DNA from: Phanerochaete sordida
Lineage: Eukaryota > Basidiomycota > Agaricomycetes > Polyporales > Phanerochaetaceae
Assembly (NCBI GenBank): GCA_019973155.2
Contig: BPQB01000017.1
Coordinates: 186,001 to 250,000 of the forward strand
Direction: 5' to 3'
DNA length: 64,000 nucleotides
The stretch's first letter is position 1. Every line of letters begins with the position of its first letter. Shown piece after piece: positions 34,337 to 44,439 of this stretch. The translations under genes were made by a program, and so were the position numbers. The notes beneath the pieces were generated by a model, which worked only from the letters and a program-made list of their open reading frames with translations, had not been told where the DNA came from and did no database searches.

Positions 34337-37300
34337 CTACTCGCCAGAATTTCCGCGCTTGCGGATATCTTTCGAGACCTGGAGTAGATGCGCGCCATTC
34401 GGATCACTCCACTTGAACTGGGTATTTTCGACGAGAGGCCCGAGGACCTCGACCAGGACTTTGGCAAACGTCTCAGACTTGGAAGCATCATGAATCGTCC
34501 CAAGTAGCGCCGCGAGTTTCTGGGCAAGTGTCATGAGCGCAATGGCGTCCTTGATGGCGACGTTCTTGCCAGGCTGGACGTTATGGAGGCCGTCGATGAG
34601 CTCGCGCAGCGTTTTGATGACAGCCGCGACCGGAAGCTTGCCGAGCTGTTCCACCTGAGCAGACAGCGTCTTCTGATTCTGCTGCAGGAAACCGATGTGT
34701 GATTCAATGTGTTGGATGCGCGATTGCGTCCTCTCCAGCTCTCCGACTCTTGGGCTGGCTATTGGGTCGCGAACGGCTTCTGGATCGAGTGTGCCAAGCC
34801 AGGTCTGCAAATTGGTCTCGACATCAGCAAGACACGGGAAATGCAGATCATCATAAGGCGTACCAAACAGGCCGCGGGCGTGTTTTCTGCGGGGACGGTC
34901 AGCGCCACACCATTCTCCACCATAATCTTCTTGAGGGACGCCATTTGTACAGAGGCAGCCTGCTGTGCCTCTCCTTTCTCGGCCGTCCAGCGCCGTTCTT
35001 TTTTACTACACGTGGTGGACAAGTCAGGATGACGCCCAGCTTCCACGGCATCTGACAGATCGGCTTACGCGAGACCTTCACAAAGCGTGGTGAGCTCGGT
35101 TTGGTAGGCTGCAATATCTTCCTTCAGCTTCCCCAGGTTGCGGAACAGCTCCTCGCCTTCCTCGCGCCTCTTGGCGCCGGCAGTGTCCAGCTAGATTATG
35201 TTGATTCCACGTCAGAAGCGCGATACGGGGCGCGGATCCTGAGCGACTCACCGCTCCCGCGAGCGGCGCCAGCTCTTGGGCCAGTGCCTCCAGCTGAGCT
35301 TGCGCGTCCTTAACTGACTGCCTGCACCGTACGAGGGTCTCGTCGTTGCGCTTCTTGCGCTGGGTCGTGTAGACGACCTGCGCGTTCGCCATGTTGGACT
35401 CGCCCTCACCTAGGATCTCCACGTTCTCCACGAGCTCAATGAGACTCACGGCGGCGGCCTCCGTGCTCACGGCCTCAATGTCGTTGGCGCTGTTCTTGAG
35501 CTTAGCAAGCGCGGCCTGGAACTGGAGGAAGCTATTGTGCAGGTCGTTGTAGCGGTCCTCAAACTTGGCGGTGTTGCTTGTGGGGGTGAACTCGGCCCAG
35601 TCGGCCTAAAAAGCGTGCATATGAGAATCAGCTCAAGCTGCGTAGAGTCAGAACACACCTCTAGGGAAGCGTTGAGGCGGTTGTCTGTTGTAATGCGACG
35701 AAGGTCGAGCAAGACGTGCTTATCCTTGTTCAGCACTTCGTATGGACCGGCGCCAGAGCCAAACCATCCAGACGTGCGCCCTTCCAGTGTATGAGCACAG
35801 TTTAGAAGCAAAAATGTAGATCTCAGGCGCACCGTTCGACGTGCCGAAGAGGACGCCACGCAGACATTCGGGCCCATTGCCGGAGTACCAAACGTGGGTG
35901 ACATACTCGCCCTCGACCAGCTCAAAGGATTTCTCGGCGCCCGCGACCCTTCCACCGATGCCGTTGTCCGTGCCGTCGTCGTACACAATCTTGATACTGT
36001 TCACATGTGCTGAAATAGACATGCGGACGGTCTTGACGACTTTAGGCGGACGGTAGTGGGGCACGGTGACGATTTTGTCATCGATGGTCGCGGCGCCTGC
36101 AGATCCATGGTCGCCGGCTGGCCCCAGGATACGCTGAGTACCCTCAGGTCGATCTTCCACTTCTGCGCCGGGCAGGAGCAGTCTGACGAGAGCCTGGGGC
36201 TGCTTTCGCTTGGCATCGCTCCGGTAATCAATGATGTAGAGGCGCTGTACAGCGGTCAGGCGATCGCGATGCCGTGAAATCGTTAATGAACGTACGTTAT
36301 CCTCGCCTATCCACAACACTCCGGCACGGTATGTCTGCGACGCGGCAAATACAGCGACAATGCTCGCATTCTTCAGCGGCTTGATGCTGGTCTGTAGCTC
36401 TGACCTGTTCCACGATAGCAAGTCAGCACTTGTGCTGGACGAGTACGACTAAGATGTGCTCACGAATCCCAGCCCCTAGGAGTCCGCCTGTACTCGGTCA
36501 CGATACCTTCAGAGTGTTGAACGTACACCCTGAAAATACGATGAAAGTCAGCTATAAAGATCCATCAATTGTGCAGGCACGAATGCTCGTACCGGACGTC
36601 AGAGTGGCTGTCGGCTACAGAAGATCCCGAGATAATATTCAGGCTGCAGGCGCTGTTGCCTTTTGAGAGAGGTTCCTTTGCCAATGTCCTTGTACGGTAT
36701 TATCAGGAGATTAGCCAGGGTATAATATTCATGACGCTCACCACTCGCCCTCCGTGTTCATGGAGGCCTCCTGGATTGAGTATTGCGCGTCTTGGAAATA
36801 CACGCGAACTGAGTCTGCAAAGCGAACTATTGTCAGCGAGAATCCAGTTCGCACTGCTGCGTCCTACCGTTGTCGACGCATGCGCCAATACTGGTGAGCG
36901 GCGCGCCCTTCACATTGGCGACAGCGACCACAGACGTGCCCGCGCTTTGCCTCTTGTCGTCAATAGCGCTAGAGATGCGTATATGCGTCAGCCTGCTCCA
37001 AAGGCAGTTATATGGGCGGAGCTTACCAGCAACGTATCAGCCCATCCTTTCCTTGGAAGAACAATAGAGAAGCGCGCCCGCCCGAGAGCCCTGTTGCGGC
37101 AGCGATGTTGGTACCGATCTTTGCTCCTGGAAGCCGTAGTGCGGTGGGAACTGGCTTCTTGCCATCATTTGGCACGTGAAGCTCTCTAAGGCTTTCCTGT
37201 TTGTCTTGGTAGAAAAGCGACCAGTTGTTCGGACCCCACTGGTCCGCAAAATGTTAGTCTAGTCAGTATATAGTACACATACTGGACGTACGGTCACCGA

Positions 37301-37614
37301 GCAAAGACTGCTGTTATTGTCCCAATCACACTTGATTCCGAAGGCACTCCACTCAACGTCTTTTGGCTTGAAGGCTACGCCAAGGCTTAGCATACGGATG
37401 GCAATCGCGGGGTATGATTTTACCTGGCTGTAGGGAAGACTCAAGAAATCCTTGGTTGAGGTCGAGGGGAGCGTATGATACGTCCCCTCCGGGGGCCTTG
37501 CGGTAGCAACGGATATCGGCCAGGTGCCGACCTGCAGTCAAGGTAACGGTTTTCTATATATCATTAGCAGATGGAGGAAGAAGTCGTGGCAAAGCGTACA
37601 TGGGGTAGCGCCAT
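34337..37614 (-). CDS. Tripartite lectin 3: fucose-lectin-like propeller, jacalin-like domain, helical C-terminus
   Basis: The first exon is again 15 nt (MALPH, 37614-37600); the last exon is 34804-34337. Propeller exons show 'TAGRHLADIRCYRKAPGG', a blade with 'LFYQDKQ', and a large exon with 'IVAVFAASQTYRAGVLW' and 'RLYIIDYRSDAKRKQ'. The jacalin-like domain is encoded by about 36050-35670 ('KIVYDDGTDNGIGG', 'LVEGEYVTHVWYSGNG', 'GVLFGTSNG', then 'GRTSGWFGSG'). The helical region ('ERTQSRIQHIESHIGFLQQN', 'AIALMTLAQKLAALL', 'DPNGAHLLQVS') parallels lectin 2 segment by segment. It ends slightly differently (KDIRKRGNSGE). The gene is in opposite orientation to lectin 2 and shares its promoter sequence. 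It appears intact in the exons checked. Confidence 0.76.
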
Positions 37615-38200
37615 GCCGGAGATTTGGGTTGCGAGCAGATGAACCCCGCCTTACGGAGATCCTTGTGAGATAGGAAAATGGTTCGTGAAGATTCCACGGA
37701 GTCTACAGCAAGTTATATAGCTCACCATACATTGGGCTGTGCTCATCCATGCTTCGGACTGGTACCGCGATTGGCCATGTAAAGGCAGGCCTGTGTCCGC
37801 TGTACACGGTTTGAGAGGTCAATGCACAGGATGTTGTACGGTACTCAACGATCCATCGCAGAACGTATCGGGAAGGTCACAGTCACAGTAGGAATGGAAG
37901 TGGGGGGCTTTGCTAATGCGGTGCGCTGCATATGAATGTCGCCGCAATCCTTGTGACGTGGATAATCTGTGCCATGCGAGCAGTAAGTGTCCTGGAGGGT
38001 CGAGCTAGACGAGGTTGCCTCCAAAGCGTCCGAACAGGCACTCAAGGATCTTTAAGGACTTGTTAACAGGCTGCCATTGCATAGGAGTGCGCACCAGACT
38101 GAGGGAGGCTGTACAGATTCGCCATGAGGCCAACTACGCCCGAAGAGAAGTTCGGAAGTTTGGCAAGGGTCCATATTAGCTCACCGCTTCTTCTCCGCGT
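37615..38200 (-). repeat. Duplicated upstream region of lectin 3
   Basis: The inverted homologue of 21830-22390. It keeps the TATA box and several blocks of 15-20 nt identity. The stretch corresponding to the open frame in copy 2 is interrupted here. Confidence 0.65.
37713..37719 (-). promoter_or_regulatory. TATA box of lectin gene 3
   Basis: Read on the minus strand, TATATAA occurs in the context GTGAGCTATATAAC, 99 nt upstream of the ATG at 37614. Context and distance are identical to lectin 2. Confidence 0.6.
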
Positions 38201-38911
38201 GGCCAGTAAGGGTACGTTCCTGCGTATATCCCACAGAATTATTAACACTGACATGGTCGAGCATAACGTTGCAAGCACGATATAGTGAACGGCCCTGTGC
38301 GTCCGCCAAGTGGATCAGTTCTTGCACGAATTAGAGTCCTGAGGGACGTACGGTCGAATACGCAAGGACGTTCGGCGCTTGGCGAAGGGACATTCATCAC
38401 GAGAGCTGTAGAAAACGTGATCTGTCTGGCCAGAAATCCACATACCTCCACATGAAGTACTGCAGGAGGTGGTGGCGCTTTGTAGAGCCTGCGCAGTACA
38501 AGAAAGGCGACCGCAGCCGATTGAGTTCGACATACGAAGTATGCGTGGTGAATGTATGCAAAACTTTGCTGCGCTGACGTGCGCACGCAATGGAAGCATG
38601 TATACTATGGGTCCGAGTGACATACTACCACGCGGTTGTAGAGTCGTTCCAGCAATTCCGAGGACATAGACTGTAGACGCTGTGAGCTCGGGCATAGCGC
38701 AGGGCCCCCTCCTGACCGTGAATGTTCGACAGGCCTTAGACCAACCTTAGACTATCGAGCGGGTTCCGAAGTCGGCTGAAAGATTCCTGTTGATGCTCCT
38801 GCGCTGTTGCGTGGCCCCGCATGACTCTCGAAAGGATGTGTACGAACGGCATTGTGAGGGTCTACCGTTTTGAGATTTGCTGTCACAAGTCAAGCTAGTC
38901 AAGACTGAGTA
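38201..38911. other. Intergenic region upstream of lectin 3 and left of the MULE-like element
   Basis: Minus-strand ORFs of 114-126 codons are present (38242-38586, 38315-38695) but show no domain or splice support. I see no clear gene. Confidence 0.35.
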
Positions 38912-38920
38912 TAAGTTGCC
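38912..38920. repeat. Target-site duplication, left (TAAGTTGCC)
   Basis: The nine bases TAAGTTGCC directly precede the left terminal inverted repeat and recur in direct orientation at 39394-39402. Confidence 0.75.
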
Positions 38921-39393
38921 TAGTCTCGTTCCCATCCGCCCTCAGCGACGCTCGGGCGTGGCCGAGCGGTGAACGCGTCGGACTTCGAAAAAGCGAAGTG
39001 CGTTCACTGCTAGAGCGTCTGGTGACAATCGCTTCGGCGGGGGGGCATCGGTGGCACGTGACCTGAGCACGCCCCGCGCGGTTCGTAGAGTCCCGCCTAC
39101 TCAAACCGCTCGGGGCGTTCTGCAGCCTCCTTTCTGCTCACTGGATGTCATATATACTATACAAGTGCATTTATTACGTGTGTGAGAGCCTTTCCAGCGC
39201 GGTCGACGCGAAAACGGACCACCGCCCGCGGGCGGCGGGACCGCGGCTCCGGGGATCACGTGCCACCGACACCCCCCCGCCGAAGCGATTCTCACCAGAC
39301 ATTCTGGCACAGGAACGCACTTCGGTTTTTCGAAGTCCGCCCCGCGTTCCGCCGGCATCGCCCGGCAGTGCCAGAATGGCTGGGAACGAGACT
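38921..39393. mobile_element. Mutator-like non-autonomous foldback element
   Basis: A 473-bp element is bounded by inverted termini (left TAGTCTCGTTCCCA, right TGGGAACGAGACTA) and flanked by a 9-bp direct repeat. The terminal inverted repeats extend about 140 bp (38921-39063 and 39254-39393). They share a conserved distal block ('AATCGCTTCGGCGGGGGG' and 'TCGGTGGCACGTGA'). TSD length and long TIRs fit Mutator-like elements. The inside is a GC-rich spacer without an ORF, so transposition would need a transposase supplied elsewhere. Inside each TIR, internal palindromes are kept in shape but not in sequence (see findings). Confidence 0.75.
39254..39393 (-). repeat. Right long terminal inverted repeat of the Mutator-like element
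   Basis: The reverse complement aligns with 38921-39063. Nested stems: 39300-39309 with 39369-39378 (10 bp), 39312-39318 with 39344-39350 (7 bp), 39319-39324 with 39331-39336 (6 bp). Confidence 0.75.
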
Positions 39394-39402
39394 ATAAGTT
39401 GC
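39394..39402. repeat. Target-site duplication, right (TAAGTTGCC)
   Basis: An exact direct copy of 38912-38920 immediately after the right inverted terminus. Confidence 0.75.
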
Positions 39403-40298
39403 CGCGTTGTTAAGTGCATTCAAATTATAAGCGCCAATTAAGTTCAGCATCCTTACTCCAGTAACTTAATTTGATAATGCTGACTACATTCCCACGGTAA
39501 GTAAACCTCCCAGCGTCCACGGCAGCCGGGCCCTTTCACTTGACTCGAACCATCTCCTACTTAGGTCTTCGTTCCACACAGCACGTCGGCGAGGTTCTGA
39601 CCAATGTTCGCTGTGATCAAGATTCCTTTTGTATGTCTTCGGACGCACATCTCGTGTCACTTGCTGACGTTTTGTGTGCTGGCAGGACGGCTTGCTCACC
39701 GACTGCTCGCCGACCTTCAAGTCATCCATGCGGGCCGCCCACGCATGCTGACATGGCCCGCCGGCCATCTGTATTCTATTTGGCGGGGTAAAAGGCGCCG
39801 AAAACAGCTCAAAGACTCACGGCGATCTCGGAAACGCAGTCGGCATCCCGTTCGCCGAAGGCTTTCGGAAAGCGTCTTCACACCGTCAGCGGGACCGCTC
39901 GGTGCTTCAGGTTTGCAGATCATCGCAAGTGTCCGCTGAAATGATGAATCGCTGATCTATTTTGGGCGCAATGAAGGTTCACCAGTGAGACAATGCGCGC
40001 TTCATCAGTGTCAGGGCGGCATTCACGCGCGGCGCGCCGTCTCCTGGGCGGTCGGGCGGGAAGCAGGCGGCAAAAGGTACGCGGTGCCGCTTTGTCCATG
40101 CACCACGCTCACCGAAAGTGCAGAATGGGATTGCCATTTCTCCTACTCCACGTGCAGAACAATGCTGTCTTGCGAAGCGTCTAGTCCAACAAGCTCCCGC
40201 TAGTCGCTGGCGAGGCCGCATGCACTGGCAGGCACGGCTCCGACGCGGCCGGGAGCATGTGCACCCGTCAAATGCGCTTTATGTTCCCAAAATCGACG
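39403..40298. other. Intergenic region upstream of the secreted protein
   Basis: ORFs on both strands up to 111 codons occur without domain support. The distal end contains the promoter of the gene starting at 40367. Confidence 0.4.
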
Positions 40299-40306
40299 TA
40301 TATAAA
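40299..40306 (+). promoter_or_regulatory. TATA box of the secreted-protein gene
   Basis: TATATAAA lies 60 nt upstream of the ATG at 40367. Confidence 0.6.
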
Positions 40307-40366
40307 CCCGCAGAGGGGACGACGACAGACAGGCCATCGACAGACACCTCGAGTCGCCGGCGCACC

Positions 40367-41418
40367 ATGCAGTTCTCTACCCGCTTCCTCGCCCTCGCCG
40401 CGCTCATTGGGTTTGCGACTGTTGTGTCTGCTCTCTCCATCGACGTCAGCGGCCGAAACCTCGACGTCGTGAACCGCGACGTGAAGGTCTTCGAGTACAC
40501 CGGCCGTACCGACGTCATGGCCCCTCACGACGCGGAGCTCGTTCGTCGCCAAGGATGGACCTACCGTAACAGTAAGTTGCCATATTTCTTTTCCTTTTCT
40601 TATTCAGACGCTCACTTCGATTCGTGCAGACGAGAAGCTGTTTGCTCTCATTCTCATCAAGAACGCATGTATGTCCGTTGTGCTCGACGCCTAGGTCGTG
40701 CTCTGACTGTTGTTATCCTATAGTCGTCCTCAACGCGGCCTGCGGCAGCGGCAACCCGGTCACATGCGCCATCGGCGCGGGCTACGCTGTCCTCACCTTC
40801 TTCTTTGCCGCTTTCAGGTTCCAAGACCGCGCCGACATCGGTGACGACGCCGCCCCGTACTTCGTCTACCCGCCTACTGCTGGCTCGGGTCGCATGGTAA
40901 AGCGCTTCAGCACCGAGCTCGAGCACAACCAGTGGCACTACGTCGGCCACGTCCAGCACCAGAGCCTGAACCACACCGTCCACTACTTCACCGACGGCAG
41001 GATCCAGAGGCTGCGGGCCCGGTACGTCAATGCGCGACTCTCTCGCCTATGCTCTTTCTGACGGCGCTGTCACAGCACGGTCCCCTTCTGGAATGCGACC
41101 AGCTCGGCGTCGAAGCGCCAGAGCGACCCGGACAACGACGGGGGCTTCGTCGCGGACTACAGCTGGCTGTCGAACAACGAGGGCCCGTACGACTCGTTCG
41201 ACAGCACGTCCGACGGTACGAGCTACTTCGCGGCTAACCTGGGCGGATACATGATCGCCAACGAGGGCATCGCCTCGTGCGCCGCGTTCGAGGATGACCA
41301 GGGCACGCTCGACAACGGCCTCATGACTTATGGCTGGAACAACCAGGAATTCGAGTGGACCGAGCCGGGCGAGGAAGAGTCCGCGTACAGCCAGTGCCAG
41401 TCCGGGCTCGGCCTCTAA
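40367..41418 (+). CDS. Secreted protein of unknown family
   Basis: Four exons (40367-40571, 40630-40668, 40724-41021, 41076-41418) with 54-58-nt introns give 294 residues. The N-terminus is a signal peptide (MQFSTRFLALAALIGFATVVSA) with cleavage likely after VSA. A pro-region may follow up to 'LVRRQ', a dibasic kexin-like site near residue 61. The mature part has 'VLNAACGSGNPVTC' plus a hydrophobic stretch ('AIGAGYAVLTFFFAAF'), then an aromatic, acidic C-terminal half ('WHYVGHVQHQSLNHTVHYF', 'NDGGFVADYSW', 'MTYGWNNQEFEW') with few cysteines. No family is recognised. The possible pro-region with a Kex2-like site is visible; a toxin- or effector-like role would be speculation. Confidence 0.75.
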
Positions 41419-41771
41419 GGGCGCCACGGTGGCGGCAGAACGCTCGGGATTTGTACACGGAACGGTACGTGCCCTCTTCCATTTGTCTCGTACAGGTCGC
41501 CTGATGCTGCTATCGTCACAGAAACGCGCTGAGATGTTGACAAGATACGACGAACAGCGCCGAAAGGAAGCATATGCCTATTTACAAACAGACTGTAACG
41601 CGCCTGATGAAATTTCGACCTGAGGAACGTCTGATCACTTTCCCGCACGAGTGCTTCTATGAGGGCGTAGCGCGCACGATTTACCGCGCAATCAAGTATC
41701 TCCTGGCATCTCTAAGACTAGGGCATGAAATGGAGGGCGTGCGACGACAATCATCCAAAGAGACGTTCTAG

Positions 41772-42917
41772 CTAATCAGCACGGCGATGAGCCCAAGCCA
41801 GATAGAAGGGAGTCGCCCAGCTATGGCCGGGCTCGCTCATCTCGGCCTTCCACGCCTCGACAGTCTCCGCTGAGACGCTACTTCTGAACGCAGGTGAAAT
41901 CGCCGCCGTAGCGGCGGATCTGGCCCCAGCGATCCACGTCTCGCCGAGGCGATTGAGCGCAGGATCTGAAGCGCGCGTACGTGAGTAACCGTTCGTGGCA
42001 TGGACGCCTGGTGACTGACTGTCGCTTTGCCCGGAGATCGGCATCACGGCTTTGCGCACGTTGACCTCATCGAGCGCGGGGTACGACTTGAGGATGCCCT
42101 CCAGCTTCGCACCGATGCCGTAGTCGACGCCGATTGCCTCCATCGCGTCAGTCATCGCCCTCAGGAAGCGGTCCGCAGCGGGCGGGAGGCGCCCGATGTT
42201 CTCGTCCATGAACTCGTACATGTCGGGATCCTCGGCGATGATCCAGCCGCCGGGGCGGACCAGCTCGACAGCGCGACGCAAGACGTCCGCTGCGTTGGGA
42301 ACCTGCGACGATGACATCAGGATCCGTGAATAGCGATTGTGGAGCGCGACGTACGTGCATCAGAATCAGGCGGACGTGGACGAGGTCGAAACTCTCTGGC
42401 TCGAACGGGAACGGCTTGGTCACGTCGGCCAGCTGGAATACTAGATTCTCCGGAAGCGGGCTGGAAGCATTCGCGTCAGTGACATAGATAGATTTCGGTT
42501 TGAATAAAAGGCACACCGCTCTGGCAAGGGGCAGATATCGATAGCAGTGACCAAAGCGTCAGGGTACCGCTCGGCTGCTTCGATGGACCTGTTGTTGTTT
42601 CAGCGTCCATGAGATAGAGCCAAAAGAACTAAACCCACCAGGCTCCACTTCCAGCTCTTCGGAAGCATATCAAAGACTGCTGGCTGGTATGTGATGCAAA
42701 GGACGTACCCGACTTCCAAGATAGAGTGCGGTGTGAACCCTGGTAGCTCCGCAGGATATAGTGGGGTACCGCAGTATTCTGTCAGTGCACGGTGCAGAGC
42801 GTCGAGCCTAGATCATGGTCAATTGGGGCAGACACTACCGCGGTAAAAATGCTCCAACAAACCTGACTGCTTCGGACGGCAGCTTGGACGCGTGCTTCCA
42901 AGTTTCGTCAGCACTGT
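41772..42917 (-). CDS. SAM-dependent methyltransferase (class I), 5' end unresolved
   Basis: Exons read back from the stop: 41772-42302, 42355-42460, 42517-42588, 42639-42656, 42709-42807, 42863-~42917, all in phase. Motif I is 'ILEVGAGSGAW', assembled across an 18-nt micro-exon. It is followed by 'EAAERYPDALVTAIDICPLP' (acidic loop), 'FPFEPESFDLVHVRLILMH' (motif II/III) and 'LRRAVELVRPGGWIIAEDPDMYEF' (post III). This is the methyltransferase-25/UMTA-like group common in fungi, often acting on small molecules in secondary metabolism. N-terminal exon(s) before 'ADETWKHASKLPSEAVR' could not be placed unambiguously; an in-frame read-through towards 43149 is one option. The substrate is unknown, and no biosynthetic partner genes are adjacent. 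Confidence 0.78.
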
Positions 42918-43748
42918 GAGAACAAAAAGGTCTACAGACAATCGCACCTGCATGATGTATGACATGGCAATGCGGGAGTTCAGTAAAACTGCAATGTGGG
43001 TCGTACGCCGTCAAGCTTTGAACCTCGAGGTCGGTTATTGGCAAGCCTAGCTCTAAATATATGCTGAAAACCTGCGGGTAAGGCTTGGTCATGGTTGGTC
43101 GGATTGCCGGTGTTTCTTGAGACAATAATGCTGACAACCGACGGGGCAAGTCGCCAATCTAGCGTCGGCAAGCTCGTTATAAGACAGCCAGGTGTGTTAT
43201 CCAGATGCTACGCGGCGGATCGTATTGAGGTTACCCTGGCATCCCACGCTAAACGCGGCTTCCATCACATACCTGATATTCCTTGCGCGTTCTATCTACA
43301 GCCAATCTATTGCCTCCCTAGATATCATGGTCGGGCTTGAGCTTGAAACCTCACGGAGGCTGATGCGTGCTCCGATAACATACACGTCAGAGACACAGGG
43401 CAGATTTCAGTAGCCCGTGTAGGAATCATGGGGTCTGGTTATGAGCGGCGCCGACGATCTCAACAATTGGAATACGATGTTGATCAAGTTGACGTACCAA
43501 TTGAACGATTTGAGAGACAGGATCTACGGCTCTTGTGACAGTATTCTGCGTTCAAGAGAGCCTTTGAGCTCAAGGTTGCGCCGGTCAAAGGACGTCCTCG
43601 AAGCGGGGCAGGCCAGCGGAGTTGATCGCTATATCAAGCAGGAGCCGAAGCGCCGTGGCGGAGCTCATCAGATTCAGCTTCCGACGTTGGTCCGCTGGAG
43701 CGCCATCTCGGACGCCGGACGGCGACGGCTTGTGACAATACTCACGTA
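42918..43748. other. Region upstream of the methyltransferase
   Basis: It probably contains the first exon(s) of the methyltransferase on the minus strand. A 108-codon plus-strand ORF (43441-43767) runs into the adjacent MITE and has no domain. No other gene is supported. Confidence 0.35.
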
Positions 43749-44001
43749 CAGTGGCTGCCAAAAATAACGCACAATTACAGGCGCCGAATCATTCTTGCCC
43801 TCACCCTCGTCTGGATCATGCCACGCTTCACAGGCCGCAGAGGAATGATTCCTTCGAGTATGCTCATACTCATACTAGTGGCTATGTTCCACAATATATT
43901 CCAATTTATTGCTACAGGAATGCTGGCTCTACGCGTGCACGAAGTGCGAAGGCCCACATCAGGTAGCACCTGAAATTGTGCGTTATTTTTGGCGGCTACT
44001 G
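43749..44001. mobile_element. Tc1/mariner-type MITE
   Basis: A 253-bp element has ~35-bp terminal inverted repeats. The left begins CAGTGGCTGCCAAAAATAAC; the right, read inwards, begins CAGTAGCCGCCAAAAATAAC. It is flanked on both sides by TA (43747-43748 and 44002-44003), the target site of the Tc1/mariner superfamily. It carries no transposase ORF. The few TIR mismatches suggest it is not very recent. Confidence 0.8.
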
Positions 44002-44439
44002 TATGTCTGGAGGTAAGTTGCAGAGCGATCACACTGCACTTGTAAGTGCACAGCCTGTCTCGATCTTTCAACGCTCATACGTATGAATATTCTCAGCAAT
44101 GCATCTCAACTCGAGGTCGTTCTCAGACTCAGACTGCTCCCTGAGAAGTCGTCTCCACATCCACTCAAGGTTCGGCGCGGGACCAAGGCGGTTTTCCCGC
44201 CATCTCCTTCTATCTGTTGTGAGTCCAGGATGCCGGTCTGCAACAGCACGCAGCGGGCGATATTCGGTTCCCGTATCGCGATCCCAACTATCCACCGACC
44301 CTTCGTGGGAGATGCCATAGGTCGGTCCATGATGAACAGGTGCTGCCACACGGAACGCGCCCGACGCTGACTTGCATATAATCAGAGGCTACACTGGTAT
44401 CCATCTACTCTCCTGCCATCCTCATCCTACGCAATCATT

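Noticed and set aside
38950..39040. tRNA-like or SINE-like A-box (TGGCCGAGCGGTGAACGCG) in the left repeat
   Set aside because: No matching B-box or cloverleaf can be drawn, the partner repeat does not keep the A-box, and the sequence lies inside a terminal inverted repeat with TSDs, so a transposon origin explains it better.
38921..39393. Hammerhead or HDV-like ribozyme in the structured repeat
   Set aside because: The core CUGANGA...GAAA of the hammerhead is absent (CTGGTGA instead), and the nested-pseudoknot layout of HDV-like ribozymes could not be formed.
39520..39545. Minus-strand GGTTCGAGTC suggesting a tRNA T-loop
   Set aside because: The flanking bases do not pair as a T-stem and no acceptor stem or D-arm is present.
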